NCBI GenBank assembly: GCA_015075725.1
Contig: JABTTV010000001.1
Coordinates: 4,517,223-4,581,222 of the forward strand
Direction: 5' to 3'
DNA length: 64,000 nucleotides
Source of the DNA: Anaerolineales bacterium
GTDB lineage: Bacteria; Chloroflexota; Anaerolineae; Anaerolineales; Villigracilaceae
Shown here: positions 8,441 through 16,182 of the stretch, piece after piece
Layout: every line of letters begins with the position of its first letter
Numbering within the stretch: the stretch's first letter is position 1
The notes under the pieces: model-generated
What the model was told of the DNA's origin: nothing
Seen by the model: the letters and a program-made list of their open reading frames with translations, nothing else
The model's database searches: none
Translations under genes and position numbers: made by a program

Positions 8441-8788
8441 ATGCCTGGAGAACCACAACACATAACAGATGAAGAGTTCGAGAAAGTGGTCATGCAGTCC
8501 GCAATCCCGGTGATCGTGGATTTTTGGGCGCCATGGTGCAACCCGTGCAAAATGATCGCCCCAACCCTTGATAAACTTGCCAAGGAATTGGATGGGAAGT
8601 TGTTGATCGCGAAAGTGAACACAGATGACCATGCCCAATGGATGCAAAAATTTGGAATCCAGGGCATCCCGACCCTGTTGTTCGTCTTTAATGGCAAGGT
8701 GGTGCATCGACAGGTTGGCGCTTTGCCTGAACGGATGTTGAGGGATGTGGTCACGCAGTTCATGGAAGTAGCAGGTCAACAGGTGTAG
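8441..8788 (+). CDS. trxA: Thioredoxin with WCNPC active site
   Basis: This 115-residue protein is a single thioredoxin domain that reduces protein disulfides. The active site is Cys33-Asn34-Pro35-Cys36 in DFWAPWCNPCKM, where most thioredoxins have Gly at position 34. The rest is canonical: the buried Asp in VIVDFWA, the cis-Pro in GIQGIPTLLFVFNG and the terminal helix. There is no signal peptide, so it acts in the cytoplasm. AAGGAATAAG precedes the ATG. It lies 18 bases before a lipoprotein gene in the same direction. Confidence 0.92.
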   Translation: MPGEPQHITDEEFEKVVMQSAIPVIVDFWAPWCNPCKMIAPTLDKLAKELDGKLLIAKVNTDDHAQWMQKFGIQGIPTLLFVFNGKVVHRQVGALPERMLRDVVTQFMEVAGQQV

Positions 8789-8806
8789 CTGGTCCCCGGA
8801 GTCGGG

Positions 8807-9478
8807 ATGAAAAAGGAGATTCTTCTCACCCTCGCCTTGGGTTTCGTCGTGAGCGCATGCTTTCCCGCGCTTCCTCAAACGCAACGCGAATCCGCCCCGG
8901 TTTCAGAAGAAGACCTGCGCCTCACTGCCGCCGTTTTATCCGAGCAGACATTACAGGCGCTGCCCACTCCGTCGCCCCTGCCAAGTGAAACGCCGATCAT
9001 TCTGACGACCGGGCCGACACCAACGCAACCAACTCCGACCGAAACAGTTAATCCGGTATTATTAACCCTCACAGCCACCCTTTTGGCAGGAACCCCCGCG
9101 GCAGGCACGCCATCATCGGCGATCGTCTCAGAAGGAGCACCCGCCGCATCAGAAACTCCTGTTGCGAACAACCCGTCAACCCCTCAATCCGGTTACTCGG
9201 GAACCCTGCCTCCCTTCCTGCCGTATGGAGTTGTGCAATTCGTCAACAAAGCCGATGCGGATGTGTATATCTCACTCCGCTGTGTGACAAAAGAAGGATA
9301 TGTCACCATTCTCGAATATCCGGTCAAGAAGATCTTCTCGACAGAGGCTCCCGCAGGCAATTACACCTATGTTGCCTGGGTGGGCGGCAGGCAGTTCGAT
9401 GGAGGTTTCAAGATGGATAAAGGCGGCTTTGTCACAATCACGTTTTACAAGAATAGAATTAATGTAAAGAAAGATTGA
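8807..9478 (+). CDS. Lipoprotein with Pro/Thr-rich linker, paralog of the next gene
   Basis: I do not recognise a named family. The 223-residue protein starts with a lipoprotein signal (lipobox VVSAC at residues 14-18), has a low-complexity Thr/Pro/Ala linker from about residue 50 to 135, and ends with a compact ~85-residue domain (FVNKADADVYISLRC ... NYTYVAWVGG ... ITFYKNRINVKK). The same order, and a C-terminal domain similar in layout, occur in the following gene, so the two look like tandem duplicates. It is probably exported and anchored to the outer face of the membrane; its role is unknown. Confidence 0.75.
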   Translation: MKKEILLTLALGFVVSACFPALPQTQRESAPVSEEDLRLTAAVLSEQTLQALPTPSPLPSETPIILTTGPTPTQPTPTETVNPVLLTLTATLLAGTPAAGTPSSAIVSEGAPAASETPVANNPSTPQSGYSGTLPPFLPYGVVQFVNKADADVYISLRCVTKEGYVTILEYPVKKIFSTEAPAGNYTYVAWVGGRQFDGGFKMDKGGFVTITFYKNRINVKKD

Positions 9479-9518
9479 TTTCTATTCATCGAATTATAAA
9501 AATGGAGAGATAGTAAAC

Positions 9519-10133
9519 ATGATCAAAAAGATAATTCCAATCCTGGTTCTGCTTGCCGTGTTCGTTTCGGCGTGCGGCGGCCAACCGGAAGCACCGGCGC
9601 TTTCGCCGGAACAGGTTCAGGGCACTGCAATTTCAGCCGCATTAACGATGGTAGCCCAGACCCAGGCCGCGGTTCCTACGAACACACCCCTGCCACCCAC
9701 GGATATACCTTCGCCAACTCCGCTCCCGACCTTCACACAACTTCCAAGCCCCACTCCTGATTTCGCCCTTCTGCCCACAGCCACGCAAGCAGCGGCGAGC
9801 AGCGGAGGTGAAGATAACTGCCTGCACCCGATCAACCGAGGCGAGGCAGGTCCCACTTCCAATGTCCGGTTCGAGAACGAAACCGGCGGAAATGTGTCCC
9901 TTTCACTGAACCTTAGGACGAACCTCTTTGGGCAGTGCGGGGCAGAAACCTATATTCTTAAGAAGAACGAGAAACTGACCGTTTCCATGCCCAAGGGCGA
10001 GTATTGGGCATGGGCATGGATCCAACACGCAGACGGAGACGAGACCACCGCTGTTGGCACATTTGTCAACAGAGTTGGAGACAATCACCTGTTCGTGGTG
10101 AAAATCAGGGAGACGGTAATTATCGTCAAATAA
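9519..10133 (+). CDS. Lipoprotein, tandem paralog of 8807-9478
   Basis: This 204-residue lipoprotein has the lipobox VSAC at residues 16-19 followed by a Pro/Thr-rich linker to about residue 100. The C-terminal domain (VRFENETGGNVSLSLNL ... AETYILKKNEKLTVSMPKGEYWAWAWIQH ... LFVVKIRETVIIVK) has the same plan as its upstream neighbour: a short beta-rich fold ending in an amphipathic strand. No family name can be supported. GGAGAG lies upstream of the ATG, and a strong terminator follows. Confidence 0.75.
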   Translation: MIKKIIPILVLLAVFVSACGGQPEAPALSPEQVQGTAISAALTMVAQTQAAVPTNTPLPPTDIPSPTPLPTFTQLPSPTPDFALLPTATQAAASSGGEDNCLHPINRGEAGPTSNVRFENETGGNVSLSLNLRTNLFGQCGAETYILKKNEKLTVSMPKGEYWAWAWIQHADGDETTAVGTFVNRVGDNHLFVVKIRETVIIVK

Positions 10134-10150
10134 TGATGCGTTATAAAAAA

Positions 10151-10180
10151 ATGCCGCGAAATAAATCGCGGCATTTTTTT
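10151..10180. terminator. Rho-independent terminator, bidirectional
   Basis: A 9-bp stem (ATGCCGCGA / TCGCGGCAT) with a 6-nt loop is flanked by A-run and T-run. It lies between the convergent lipoprotein and murA genes and its T-run touches the murA stop codon. Confidence 0.9.
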
Positions 10181-11459
10181 ATTCCCTATCCCGACTGATC
10201 CTTGCACCGAGCGCTTTTAATTTCTCGTCCACCTTTTCATATCCTCTTTCTATCTGGACGATATTTCTGATCTTCGAGGTCCCCTTCGCTGCCAATGCCG
10301 CAAGCAATAACGCCATTCCAGCGCGGATGTCGGGACTTTCCAACTTTTCGCTATAGAGTGGTGTTGGACCCTGAACAAGGCATCGATATGGATCGCAGAG
10401 GATGATGCGAGCGCCCATGCCGACCAACTTGTCGGTGAAATACATCCGACCTGAAAACATCCAATCATGGAAGAGCACCGATCCGGTTGCCTGGGTTGCA
10501 ACCGTAATCGCAATACTTGTCAGATCGGTCGGAAAAGCGGGCCACACGTTCGTTTTAATTTCGGGAACAGCGCCATCGAGGTCGGAGAGGACTGACAAGC
10601 TCTGGTTCGACGGGACGAGGATATCATCGCCATCCACGGTCCAATGGACACCGAGCCTGCGGAAGACCTGCGCCACCATTTCAAGATGCTGCACGCCAGC
10701 GTTATTGATTCGCACCGTTCCCCCGGTGACCACTGCCGCCCCAACATAACTCACAACTTCGAGCAAATCAGAACCGATGGTGAATTCCCCGCCCTTTAAA
10801 CTCGATACACCAGTAATCGTCAGCGCGTTCGAACCGATGCCCTCGATCTTTGCCCCAAGCTTATTGAGGAAGTTGCACAACTCCTGCACATGAGGTTCGG
10901 ATGCAGCATTGCGGATATGAGTAATGCCTTCTGCCAGGACAGCCGCCATAATGGCATTTTCCGTCGCTGTGACGCTGGCTTCATCCAGAAGAATATCCGC
11001 TCCATGCAGACCTGATGCTTTTATATCGAAGACCCGATCGTACGCAATCTCCGCACCGAGCGCGCGCAATGCCAGAATATGCGTGTCGAGTCGACGGCGC
11101 CCGATGACGTCGCCACCGGGGGGCGGGAGTTTCAATGCGCCGGCGCGCGCAAGGACCGGACCCGCAATGAGGATGGAAGCCCGGATGCGGCGGCAAAGAT
11201 CCGGGTCCAAGTGTGAGGCGGTCAATTCCCTTGTTGTGATCCGCCACGTATGAAGATCCAGATCTTCAACGACCGCCCCAAGGCTTTCGACCAATCTGCG
11301 CATGGCGAACACATCCCGAATCTGAGGAACGTTACGCAGGATGACCGGCTCGTCGGTCAACAAGCATGCAGCGAGCAAAGGCAGAGCCGCATTCTTGTTG
11401 CCCGAAGGCGTAATTTCACCGTTCAAGGGGACGCCGCCTTCGATAATAAATTCTTCCAT
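10179..11459 (-). CDS. murA: UDP-N-acetylglucosamine 1-carboxyvinyltransferase, Cys-to-Asp active-site variant
   Basis: MurA transfers enolpyruvate from PEP to UDP-GlcNAc, the first committed step of peptidoglycan synthesis. The 426-residue protein is full length and shows SGNKNAALPLLAACLLT, the RIRASILIAGPVLAR stretch, the active-site loop, and IRAGMALLLAALAAKG near the end. The loop reads PPPGGDVIGRR, so residue 117 is Asp where most MurA enzymes have the Cys that fosfomycin alkylates. Asp at this position is known from mycobacterial and chlamydial MurA, which work but resist fosfomycin. AGGAG precedes the ATG. Its substrate derives from GlmS-dependent glucosamine-6-phosphate made elsewhere in this window. 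Confidence 0.95.
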   Translation of the reverse strand: MEEFIIEGGVPLNGEITPSGNKNAALPLLAACLLTDEPVILRNVPQIRDVFAMRRLVESLGAVVEDLDLHTWRITTRELTASHLDPDLCRRIRASILIAGPVLARAGALKLPPPGGDVIGRRRLDTHILALRALGAEIAYDRVFDIKASGLHGADILLDEASVTATENAIMAAVLAEGITHIRNAASEPHVQELCNFLNKLGAKIEGIGSNALTITGVSSLKGGEFTIGSDLLEVVSYVGAAVVTGGTVRINNAGVQHLEMVAQVFRRLGVHWTVDGDDILVPSNQSLSVLSDLDGAVPEIKTNVWPAFPTDLTSIAITVATQATGSVLFHDWMFSGRMYFTDKLVGMGARIILCDPYRCLVQGPTPLYSEKLESPDIRAGMALLLAALAAKGTSKIRNIVQIERGYEKVDEKLKALGARISRDRE

Positions 11460-11482
11460 TTGAACATCTCCTGTCTGACAAA

Positions 11483-11512
11483 ATTGTAATGGGGTTTTAC
11501 ATAATCCGCCAA
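11483..11512 (-). promoter_or_regulatory. Promoter of murA
   Basis: On the minus strand TTGGCG, 18 bases, then TACAAT, about 24 bases before the ATG. Confidence 0.5.
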
Positions 11513-11569
11513 TTACATTGCATTCCGCTTACACAATCCCGTCTTCCTCCATGCATGAAAATTTGGAAT

Positions 11570-11575
11570 TATAAT
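11570..11575 (+). promoter_or_regulatory. -10 element placed for a leaderless prepilin peptidase mRNA
   Basis: A perfect TATAAT ends six bases before the ATG at 11582, and no Shine-Dalgarno is present. Transcription starting about seven bases downstream would begin at or next to the ATG. This argues for the 11582 start instead of the in-frame ATG at 11489. Confidence 0.55.
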
Positions 11576-11581
11576 GATTTC

Positions 11582-12373
11582 ATGTTTTTTGAATGGATCG
11601 TTCCCCTGTTGGCAGGATGGATCGCAGGCTGGATCGTGAACTATATATCTGATGTGCTGCCGGTGACCCGTCGGCTGAGCCTGCCCGCCTGTTTGCATTG
11701 CGGCGCATCCTTCACGATGAGGGATTATTTGTTTTTTCAAAAATGCCCGAATGGGCACATCCGATCCATTCGGGTCTGGCTGGTTCAGGCCGCAATGGTT
11801 GGAATGAGCCTCTACATGTACGCCCATCCCCCATTGAAAATTGGCTATTGGGCTGGGATGATCCTGTTGATCTATTTTGGGCTCGTGTTTACGATCGACA
11901 TGGAACATAAACTCATCCTCCACCCAACGAGCATCGCCGGCGCCGCGCTCGCGCTGACTCTTGGCTTCGTTTCGCGCGGGCTTGAGAACACGCTTTGGGG
12001 CGGGGTGACCGGTCTGATCGTCATGCTGGGTTTTTATCTTTTCGGGGTACTATTTTCAAAACTCCGCGCAAGACGCATGCAGGCTAAGGGCCTGGAAGCG
12101 GATGATGAAGAAGCGCTTGGGCAGGGAGACGTCATTCTCGTTACCATTCTCGGGCTGCTTGTTGGCGGACCAACCCTGACTTTGGTGATGATCTTTCTTA
12201 GCATCCTGCTGGGCGGAGTCGTCAGTCTCCTCCTGATCGTCGGCTTGATGGTCATGAGGCGATACAACGAGAATGCCTTGATGATGTTCATTCCATTCGG
12301 ACCTTATTTCATCATCGGCGCCGGAATCATAGTTTATTTTCCCGATGTTCTTAAGGCGATCCTGCACGGTTAA
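11582..12373 (+). CDS. Prepilin peptidase (A24 family)
   Basis: This 263-residue polytopic membrane protease removes leader peptides from pilins. The aspartyl-protease motifs are visible: the first Asp in LVFTIDMEHKLILHP and the GxGD-type motif in ALGQGDVILVTILGLLVGG, plus the closing MMFIPFGPYFIIGA. The N-terminal cytoplasmic part has CLHCG (residues ~38-42) and a later Cys, a degenerate form of the paired-Cys zinc loop of PilD-type enzymes. A methyltransferase half is not evident. It precedes the TadE/TadG cluster by 15 bases, so it probably processes pilin for this Tad system. Confidence 0.9.
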   Translation: MFFEWIVPLLAGWIAGWIVNYISDVLPVTRRLSLPACLHCGASFTMRDYLFFQKCPNGHIRSIRVWLVQAAMVGMSLYMYAHPPLKIGYWAGMILLIYFGLVFTIDMEHKLILHPTSIAGAALALTLGFVSRGLENTLWGGVTGLIVMLGFYLFGVLFSKLRARRMQAKGLEADDEEALGQGDVILVTILGLLVGGPTLTLVMIFLSILLGGVVSLLLIVGLMVMRRYNENALMMFIPFGPYFIIGAGIIVYFPDVLKAILHG

Positions 12374-12388
12374 TGGCAAGTTGAGATA

Positions 12389-13534
12389 ATGACTCCAAAT
12401 TTTTTTCCATCACCCAAATTCAGGAAACCTTGGCGTGCTCAGGCGCTGGTGGAGTTCATGGTCGCGCTACCGGTTTTGATAATCCTGGTATACGGCATCA
12501 TCGAGTTATCGCGCCTGATCTTCATCGTTGCCTCGGTGGCGAACGCTTCGCGGCAGGCAGCGCGTTACGGCGCCGGGAGCGGCGAACCGAATTTGGGCGT
12601 CACCTACTACCAGGATTGTGACGGGATTCGCTATGTGGCAAACCGCTCCGCGATCCTGACAGACTTCGACGATATCAATATTACATACGACCGGGGCGTG
12701 ACAGCGGATGGCGAACAGATCCCGATCCTCGAAATCGATCCCAGCCCGGATGCGGACACCTGCCCGATCGAAGACAATGTCATTCGGAATGGAGATCGAA
12801 TCATCGTGCAAGTCTCGGCATCCTACGAGCCGATCCTGACGCTTGGAAACATCGAGCCGCTCCATGTGGTATCTGCAAACGCGCGCACTTTTTTGATCTC
12901 GGTTCCGATTTTCGGATCCGCGTTCCCAACCGGTTTTGCCGCAGAGACTGCGACTCCTTCCAAAGTGCCGACGAGAACGCCTCTCGTCAATGCCACATCC
13001 ACAGAACCGCCGACCCCGGTGCCCACCTTCAATTTAACTTTTGAAGCCTACCGCACCTTATTCCCGCGCACGCCAACGAACACATTGCCCCCGACATTGA
13101 CGTTCACTCCCTCGATCACACCCAACCCGAGCAAAGTCCCCACCCGGACTTCAACCGCAATCAATTGCACCGGGGAACAGGGCGTCAGTCACGGTCCTCT
13201 CGAATTCGATGATAACGTCATGTCCATGGAAATATTCAACAACACAGGACACACGCTCAGCACCGCCTCGGTCTACGTGGAATGGAATCACGATACGGGC
13301 GGCACCCCCTCCCTGCGGCTGAACCGGGTCATCCTGGCCGATCAAGCCTGGACCGGCGACCTGTTCACACCGAGCACATTCATCCCGGCATATTATCCAG
13401 CCATTCCCCCGGGCGGATCCGCCATCGAGTTTCATTTCGACCAGAATTACAACTTCCGCGACGGGACCGAAAGAATTATCATCACAATCGGCAACCCGGG
13501 CTGCGTGAACTACCCGGTCGATTCGAGTAATTGA
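12389..13534 (+). CDS. TadE-like pseudopilin with Thr/Pro linker and exported C-terminal domain
   Basis: The 381-residue protein begins with a TadE-type N-terminal segment (QALVEFMVALPVLIILVYG, then IIELSRLIFIVASVANASR), the hydrophobic helix with the invariant Glu found in Tad minor pilins. A soluble domain to residue ~165 follows, then Thr/Pro-rich linker (~190-255) and a C-terminal beta-rich domain of about 115 residues with Cys near both ends. TadE family proteins are pseudopilins of Flp/Tad pili. A long linker and extra domain are not part of a normal 150-200 residue TadE, so this is an elaborated form, perhaps a surface-displayed adhesive subunit (inference). Confidence 0.82.
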   Translation: MTPNFFPSPKFRKPWRAQALVEFMVALPVLIILVYGIIELSRLIFIVASVANASRQAARYGAGSGEPNLGVTYYQDCDGIRYVANRSAILTDFDDINITYDRGVTADGEQIPILEIDPSPDADTCPIEDNVIRNGDRIIVQVSASYEPILTLGNIEPLHVVSANARTFLISVPIFGSAFPTGFAAETATPSKVPTRTPLVNATSTEPPTPVPTFNLTFEAYRTLFPRTPTNTLPPTLTFTPSITPNPSKVPTRTSTAINCTGEQGVSHGPLEFDDNVMSMEIFNNTGHTLSTASVYVEWNHDTGGTPSLRLNRVILADQAWTGDLFTPSTFIPAYYPAIPPGGSAIEFHFDQNYNFRDGTERIIITIGNPGCVNYPVDSSN

Positions 13535-13536
13535 TC

Positions 13537-14004
13537 ATGGAAAAAAACGATTCCCGTGAAAAAGGTCAAAGCCTGGTCGAGCTGGCGATCAGCCTGCCGG
13601 TGATACTCCTCATCATGCTCGCGTCGTTCGATTTCGGATTGGCTTTATTCTCCTACTCCATCGTCAGGGATGCGGCACAGGAAGGGGCGTTATACGCCTC
13701 CTTCAATCCGGGCAACAAGGCGGAGATCGAAAACCGCGCCCGATATATCCTTCCGCGGGGCGAGGATGAGGAAGTCTTTTCGTCCCCGGTTGACCTCAGG
13801 GATGAGGAAAAAGTCGATGTGGAAATCATCGTCAAGGGGAGAGCCTGTGAAGGCGTGACAAAAGGAACCGCGAACTACATCCAGGTCCGGGTAACTTATT
13901 TCTATCCGATCCTGATGCCGTTCACGGGCGACATCGTCGGCGCGGATACGATCCGCATCAGAGCCGCCGCTTCAAACGTAATTCTTCAACCGCCATGCAA
14001 ATAA
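13537..14004 (+). CDS. TadE-like pseudopilin
   Basis: This 155-residue protein has the TadE signature near its start: KGQSLVELAISLPVILLIML, then FDFGLALFSYSIVRDAAQEGA. Length fits a simple TadE. An in-frame TTG at 13531 overlaps the previous stop; the ATG at 13537 is preferred. It overlaps the next gene by 10 bases. It is likely a minor pilin of the Tad system. Confidence 0.85.
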   Translation: MEKNDSREKGQSLVELAISLPVILLIMLASFDFGLALFSYSIVRDAAQEGALYASFNPGNKAEIENRARYILPRGEDEEVFSSPVDLRDEEKVDVEIIVKGRACEGVTKGTANYIQVRVTYFYPILMPFTGDIVGADTIRIRAAASNVILQPPCK

Positions 14005-15269
14005 TATCCTTTAAAAATATCCGCAGAAGAAAGTTATACGAGTCGGGCCAGGCAATGATCCTGATCGTCTTTACGATCATCGGATTGATCGGCGCCGCCG
14101 CCCTTGCCATCGATGGGACGAATGCCTTCATCGACAGCCGCCGCGCGGATACGGCAGCCTCAGCCGCAGCATTGACCGCTGCGCTGACAAGAATCGAGGG
14201 CGGGAACTGGCGCGCCGCCGCCCTCGCCACAGCGGCGGCAAACGGATACGACAATGACGGGGTCAATAGTACCGTCGAGTTGAACACGCCGCCTCTTTCC
14301 GGACCGTATGCAGGAGACTCGGAATACATCGAAGTGATCCTCACCTCGCACCTGCGAACATATTTCGGCGTCGTCATTGGAATCCCCACCATTACGAGCG
14401 TGGCTCATGTCGTCTCACGATCGAAACCCTCGGAACTGGGCAATATGTTCCCGGGATACGCACTCGTAAGCCTTGCGCCGGAATCCCAGTGCGAGCATCA
14501 CCGCGCTTTTTCCATCCACAGCGAAGCCACCATCAATTTGTACGGAGGCGGGATCTTCGTCAACTCGGATAACAAGGACTGCGCGTTAATGTCCTACGGG
14601 AGCGGCAGCATCCGCATCCGCGATGCGAACCGCATCACCGTGGTGGGGGGCGCGAGCATCCAAAAACCCAAATTGATCACGCCCTATCCCGTCGACGAAG
14701 GCAAGGCGCCGATCCCCTACCCGCCGCCGTATAAGCTTCCGCAGGTCGGGTGCGGGTCGAAGATCGCAACGCCGGATTTCGAGAGCGAAACGATCTCCTC
14801 GGGGAATTATGAAGACGGGATTTTCCCGCCCGATGGAATTAAATACCTGGAGCCGGGCGTGTACTGCCTTCAGGATGATTTCATCATCAAAGAGGGTCAG
14901 TTCCTCGAAGGCAAGAATGTGGTATTCGTGATGGAAGATGGAAACGTCCGTTTCAGCGGCTATGCGGAATACGACCTGAGCGCGCCCAAGACAGGCAGGG
15001 CTGCCGGACTGCTGATCTACATGCCCGGCGGCAACTGGGGCACGATCAACCTCAACGGGAGCGACTATTCGAAAACGCGCGGCACCATCTTTGCCCCGCA
15101 CGGCACCCTGCGAATCAATGGCATGGACGCGATCAGAGGCGCCGCGTATCACAGCCAGATGATCGCTTTTTACATCGAGGTTAATAGCACGGACAATATC
15201 GAGATCCAATACAAGGCGGAGGATAATTGGGATACTCTCAGTATGCCAGAGGTTATCCTTATCAAATAG
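13995..15269 (+). CDS. TadG-like Flp pilus-assembly protein
   Basis: The 424-residue protein starts with the TadG-type membrane anchor SGQAMILIVFTIIGLIGAAALAIDG (here shown in two halves: SGQAMILIVFTIIGL and IGAAALAIDG), followed by the DSRRADTAASAAALTAA helix common to TadG/TadE-like N-terminal domains. The remainder is a large extracellular region rich in Gly/Asn turns (GSGSIRIRDANRITVVGGAS ... FIIKEGQFLEGKNVVFVMED ... AAGLLIYMPGG), which has the look of a right-handed beta-helix or stacked beta-strand domain; that fold is inference. It has no von Willebrand MIDAS, unlike the later TadG paralog. It ends before a 220-bp promoter region. Confidence 0.8.
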   Translation: MQIISFKNIRRRKLYESGQAMILIVFTIIGLIGAAALAIDGTNAFIDSRRADTAASAAALTAALTRIEGGNWRAAALATAAANGYDNDGVNSTVELNTPPLSGPYAGDSEYIEVILTSHLRTYFGVVIGIPTITSVAHVVSRSKPSELGNMFPGYALVSLAPESQCEHHRAFSIHSEATINLYGGGIFVNSDNKDCALMSYGSGSIRIRDANRITVVGGASIQKPKLITPYPVDEGKAPIPYPPPYKLPQVGCGSKIATPDFESETISSGNYEDGIFPPDGIKYLEPGVYCLQDDFIIKEGQFLEGKNVVFVMEDGNVRFSGYAEYDLSAPKTGRAAGLLIYMPGGNWGTINLNGSDYSKTRGTIFAPHGTLRINGMDAIRGAAYHSQMIAFYIEVNSTDNIEIQYKAEDNWDTLSMPEVILIK

Positions 15270-15346
15270 GAGTAATGTGCCATAGGGTTTCCCCTCATTT
15301 CCAATAAGCACTTACAGAAATGAAAGTATTACAGTTTTCTTGCATA

Positions 15347-15375
15347 TTGTTTGGGGGTGGGAACTGATATATAAT
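15347..15375 (+). promoter_or_regulatory. Internal promoter of the Tad cluster
   Basis: TTGTTT, 17 bases, then TATAAT within the 222-bp gap 15270-15491. It would start a second transcript covering the last three Tad genes. Confidence 0.6.
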
Positions 15376-15491
15376 TGTAAAAAGTCCAACGCAGGCGATC
15401 CATAACATCCCCCAAGCCTTCAAATTCGATAGATCGCTTCATTACGGAAGAGGAGTCCGCATTTTTCAAGGTTGAGCTGGAGTAATCGGTA

Positions 15492-16169
15492 ATGCTTCGA
15501 TATCATCAAACCCAGAAATCCCGCTCCAGGGATGGGAAGCAAGCCACCAAAGCGCAGAGCCTGGTGGAATTTGCAATTACCCTGCCCCTGCTCATCCTCC
15601 TTTTCACGGGGATGGTCGAGTTCGGCTTCATGCTGAATACCTACCTGTCGGTCCAGGATTCTGTGCGGTCCACAGCGCGTCGTTACAGCACGATCAACCC
15701 GTTCGATGCAAACGGGGATGTCGACCCGACCTTCTACGTAAGCGCCGCGGAATATGCGATCGACCTGCTCGCGCCCGCAGGCGACCCGGATTCGAGGCAG
15801 ATCGTACTCGAACCTGACCGGGACAATATCCTTATCTCCCTGATCGGGGTGGAGGTGGATGAAACCACAGACCCCGATTCGATCGTGGCGATCGAACGGT
15901 TTTTTACCGGTGAATATTACAAACACTTCGATGACACCGATCCCCCAACCCTTTACCCCGACTCAAGCATCGGAGACTTCCTGACCGCGAACGACGCCGA
16001 ACCCTCCGATTCGGGATTGTTAATCATCGAGATCTATTACGGCTATGAGGGCACCCTAAACCTGCCGTGGACACGACCATTCTTCTCTCCGGAAGACCCG
16101 TCCATGCTGTATGTTTCAGCCGTCATGCCGACCATTTATGCAAAGCCATTGGACCAAGCCTCTCCATAG
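15492..16169 (+). CDS. TadE-like pseudopilin
   Basis: A 225-residue TadE-like protein with AQSLVEFAITLPLLILLFTG and MVEFGFMLNTYLSVQDSVRS at residues ~20-60, then an acidic soluble domain. It is the first gene behind the internal promoter and lies 13 bases before the vWA-containing TadG. Likely a minor pilin component. Confidence 0.83.
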   Translation: MLRYHQTQKSRSRDGKQATKAQSLVEFAITLPLLILLFTGMVEFGFMLNTYLSVQDSVRSTARRYSTINPFDANGDVDPTFYVSAAEYAIDLLAPAGDPDSRQIVLEPDRDNILISLIGVEVDETTDPDSIVAIERFFTGEYYKHFDDTDPPTLYPDSSIGDFLTANDAEPSDSGLLIIEIYYGYEGTLNLPWTRPFFSPEDPSMLYVSAVMPTIYAKPLDQASP

Positions 16170-16182
16170 TTTGAAAGGGAAT

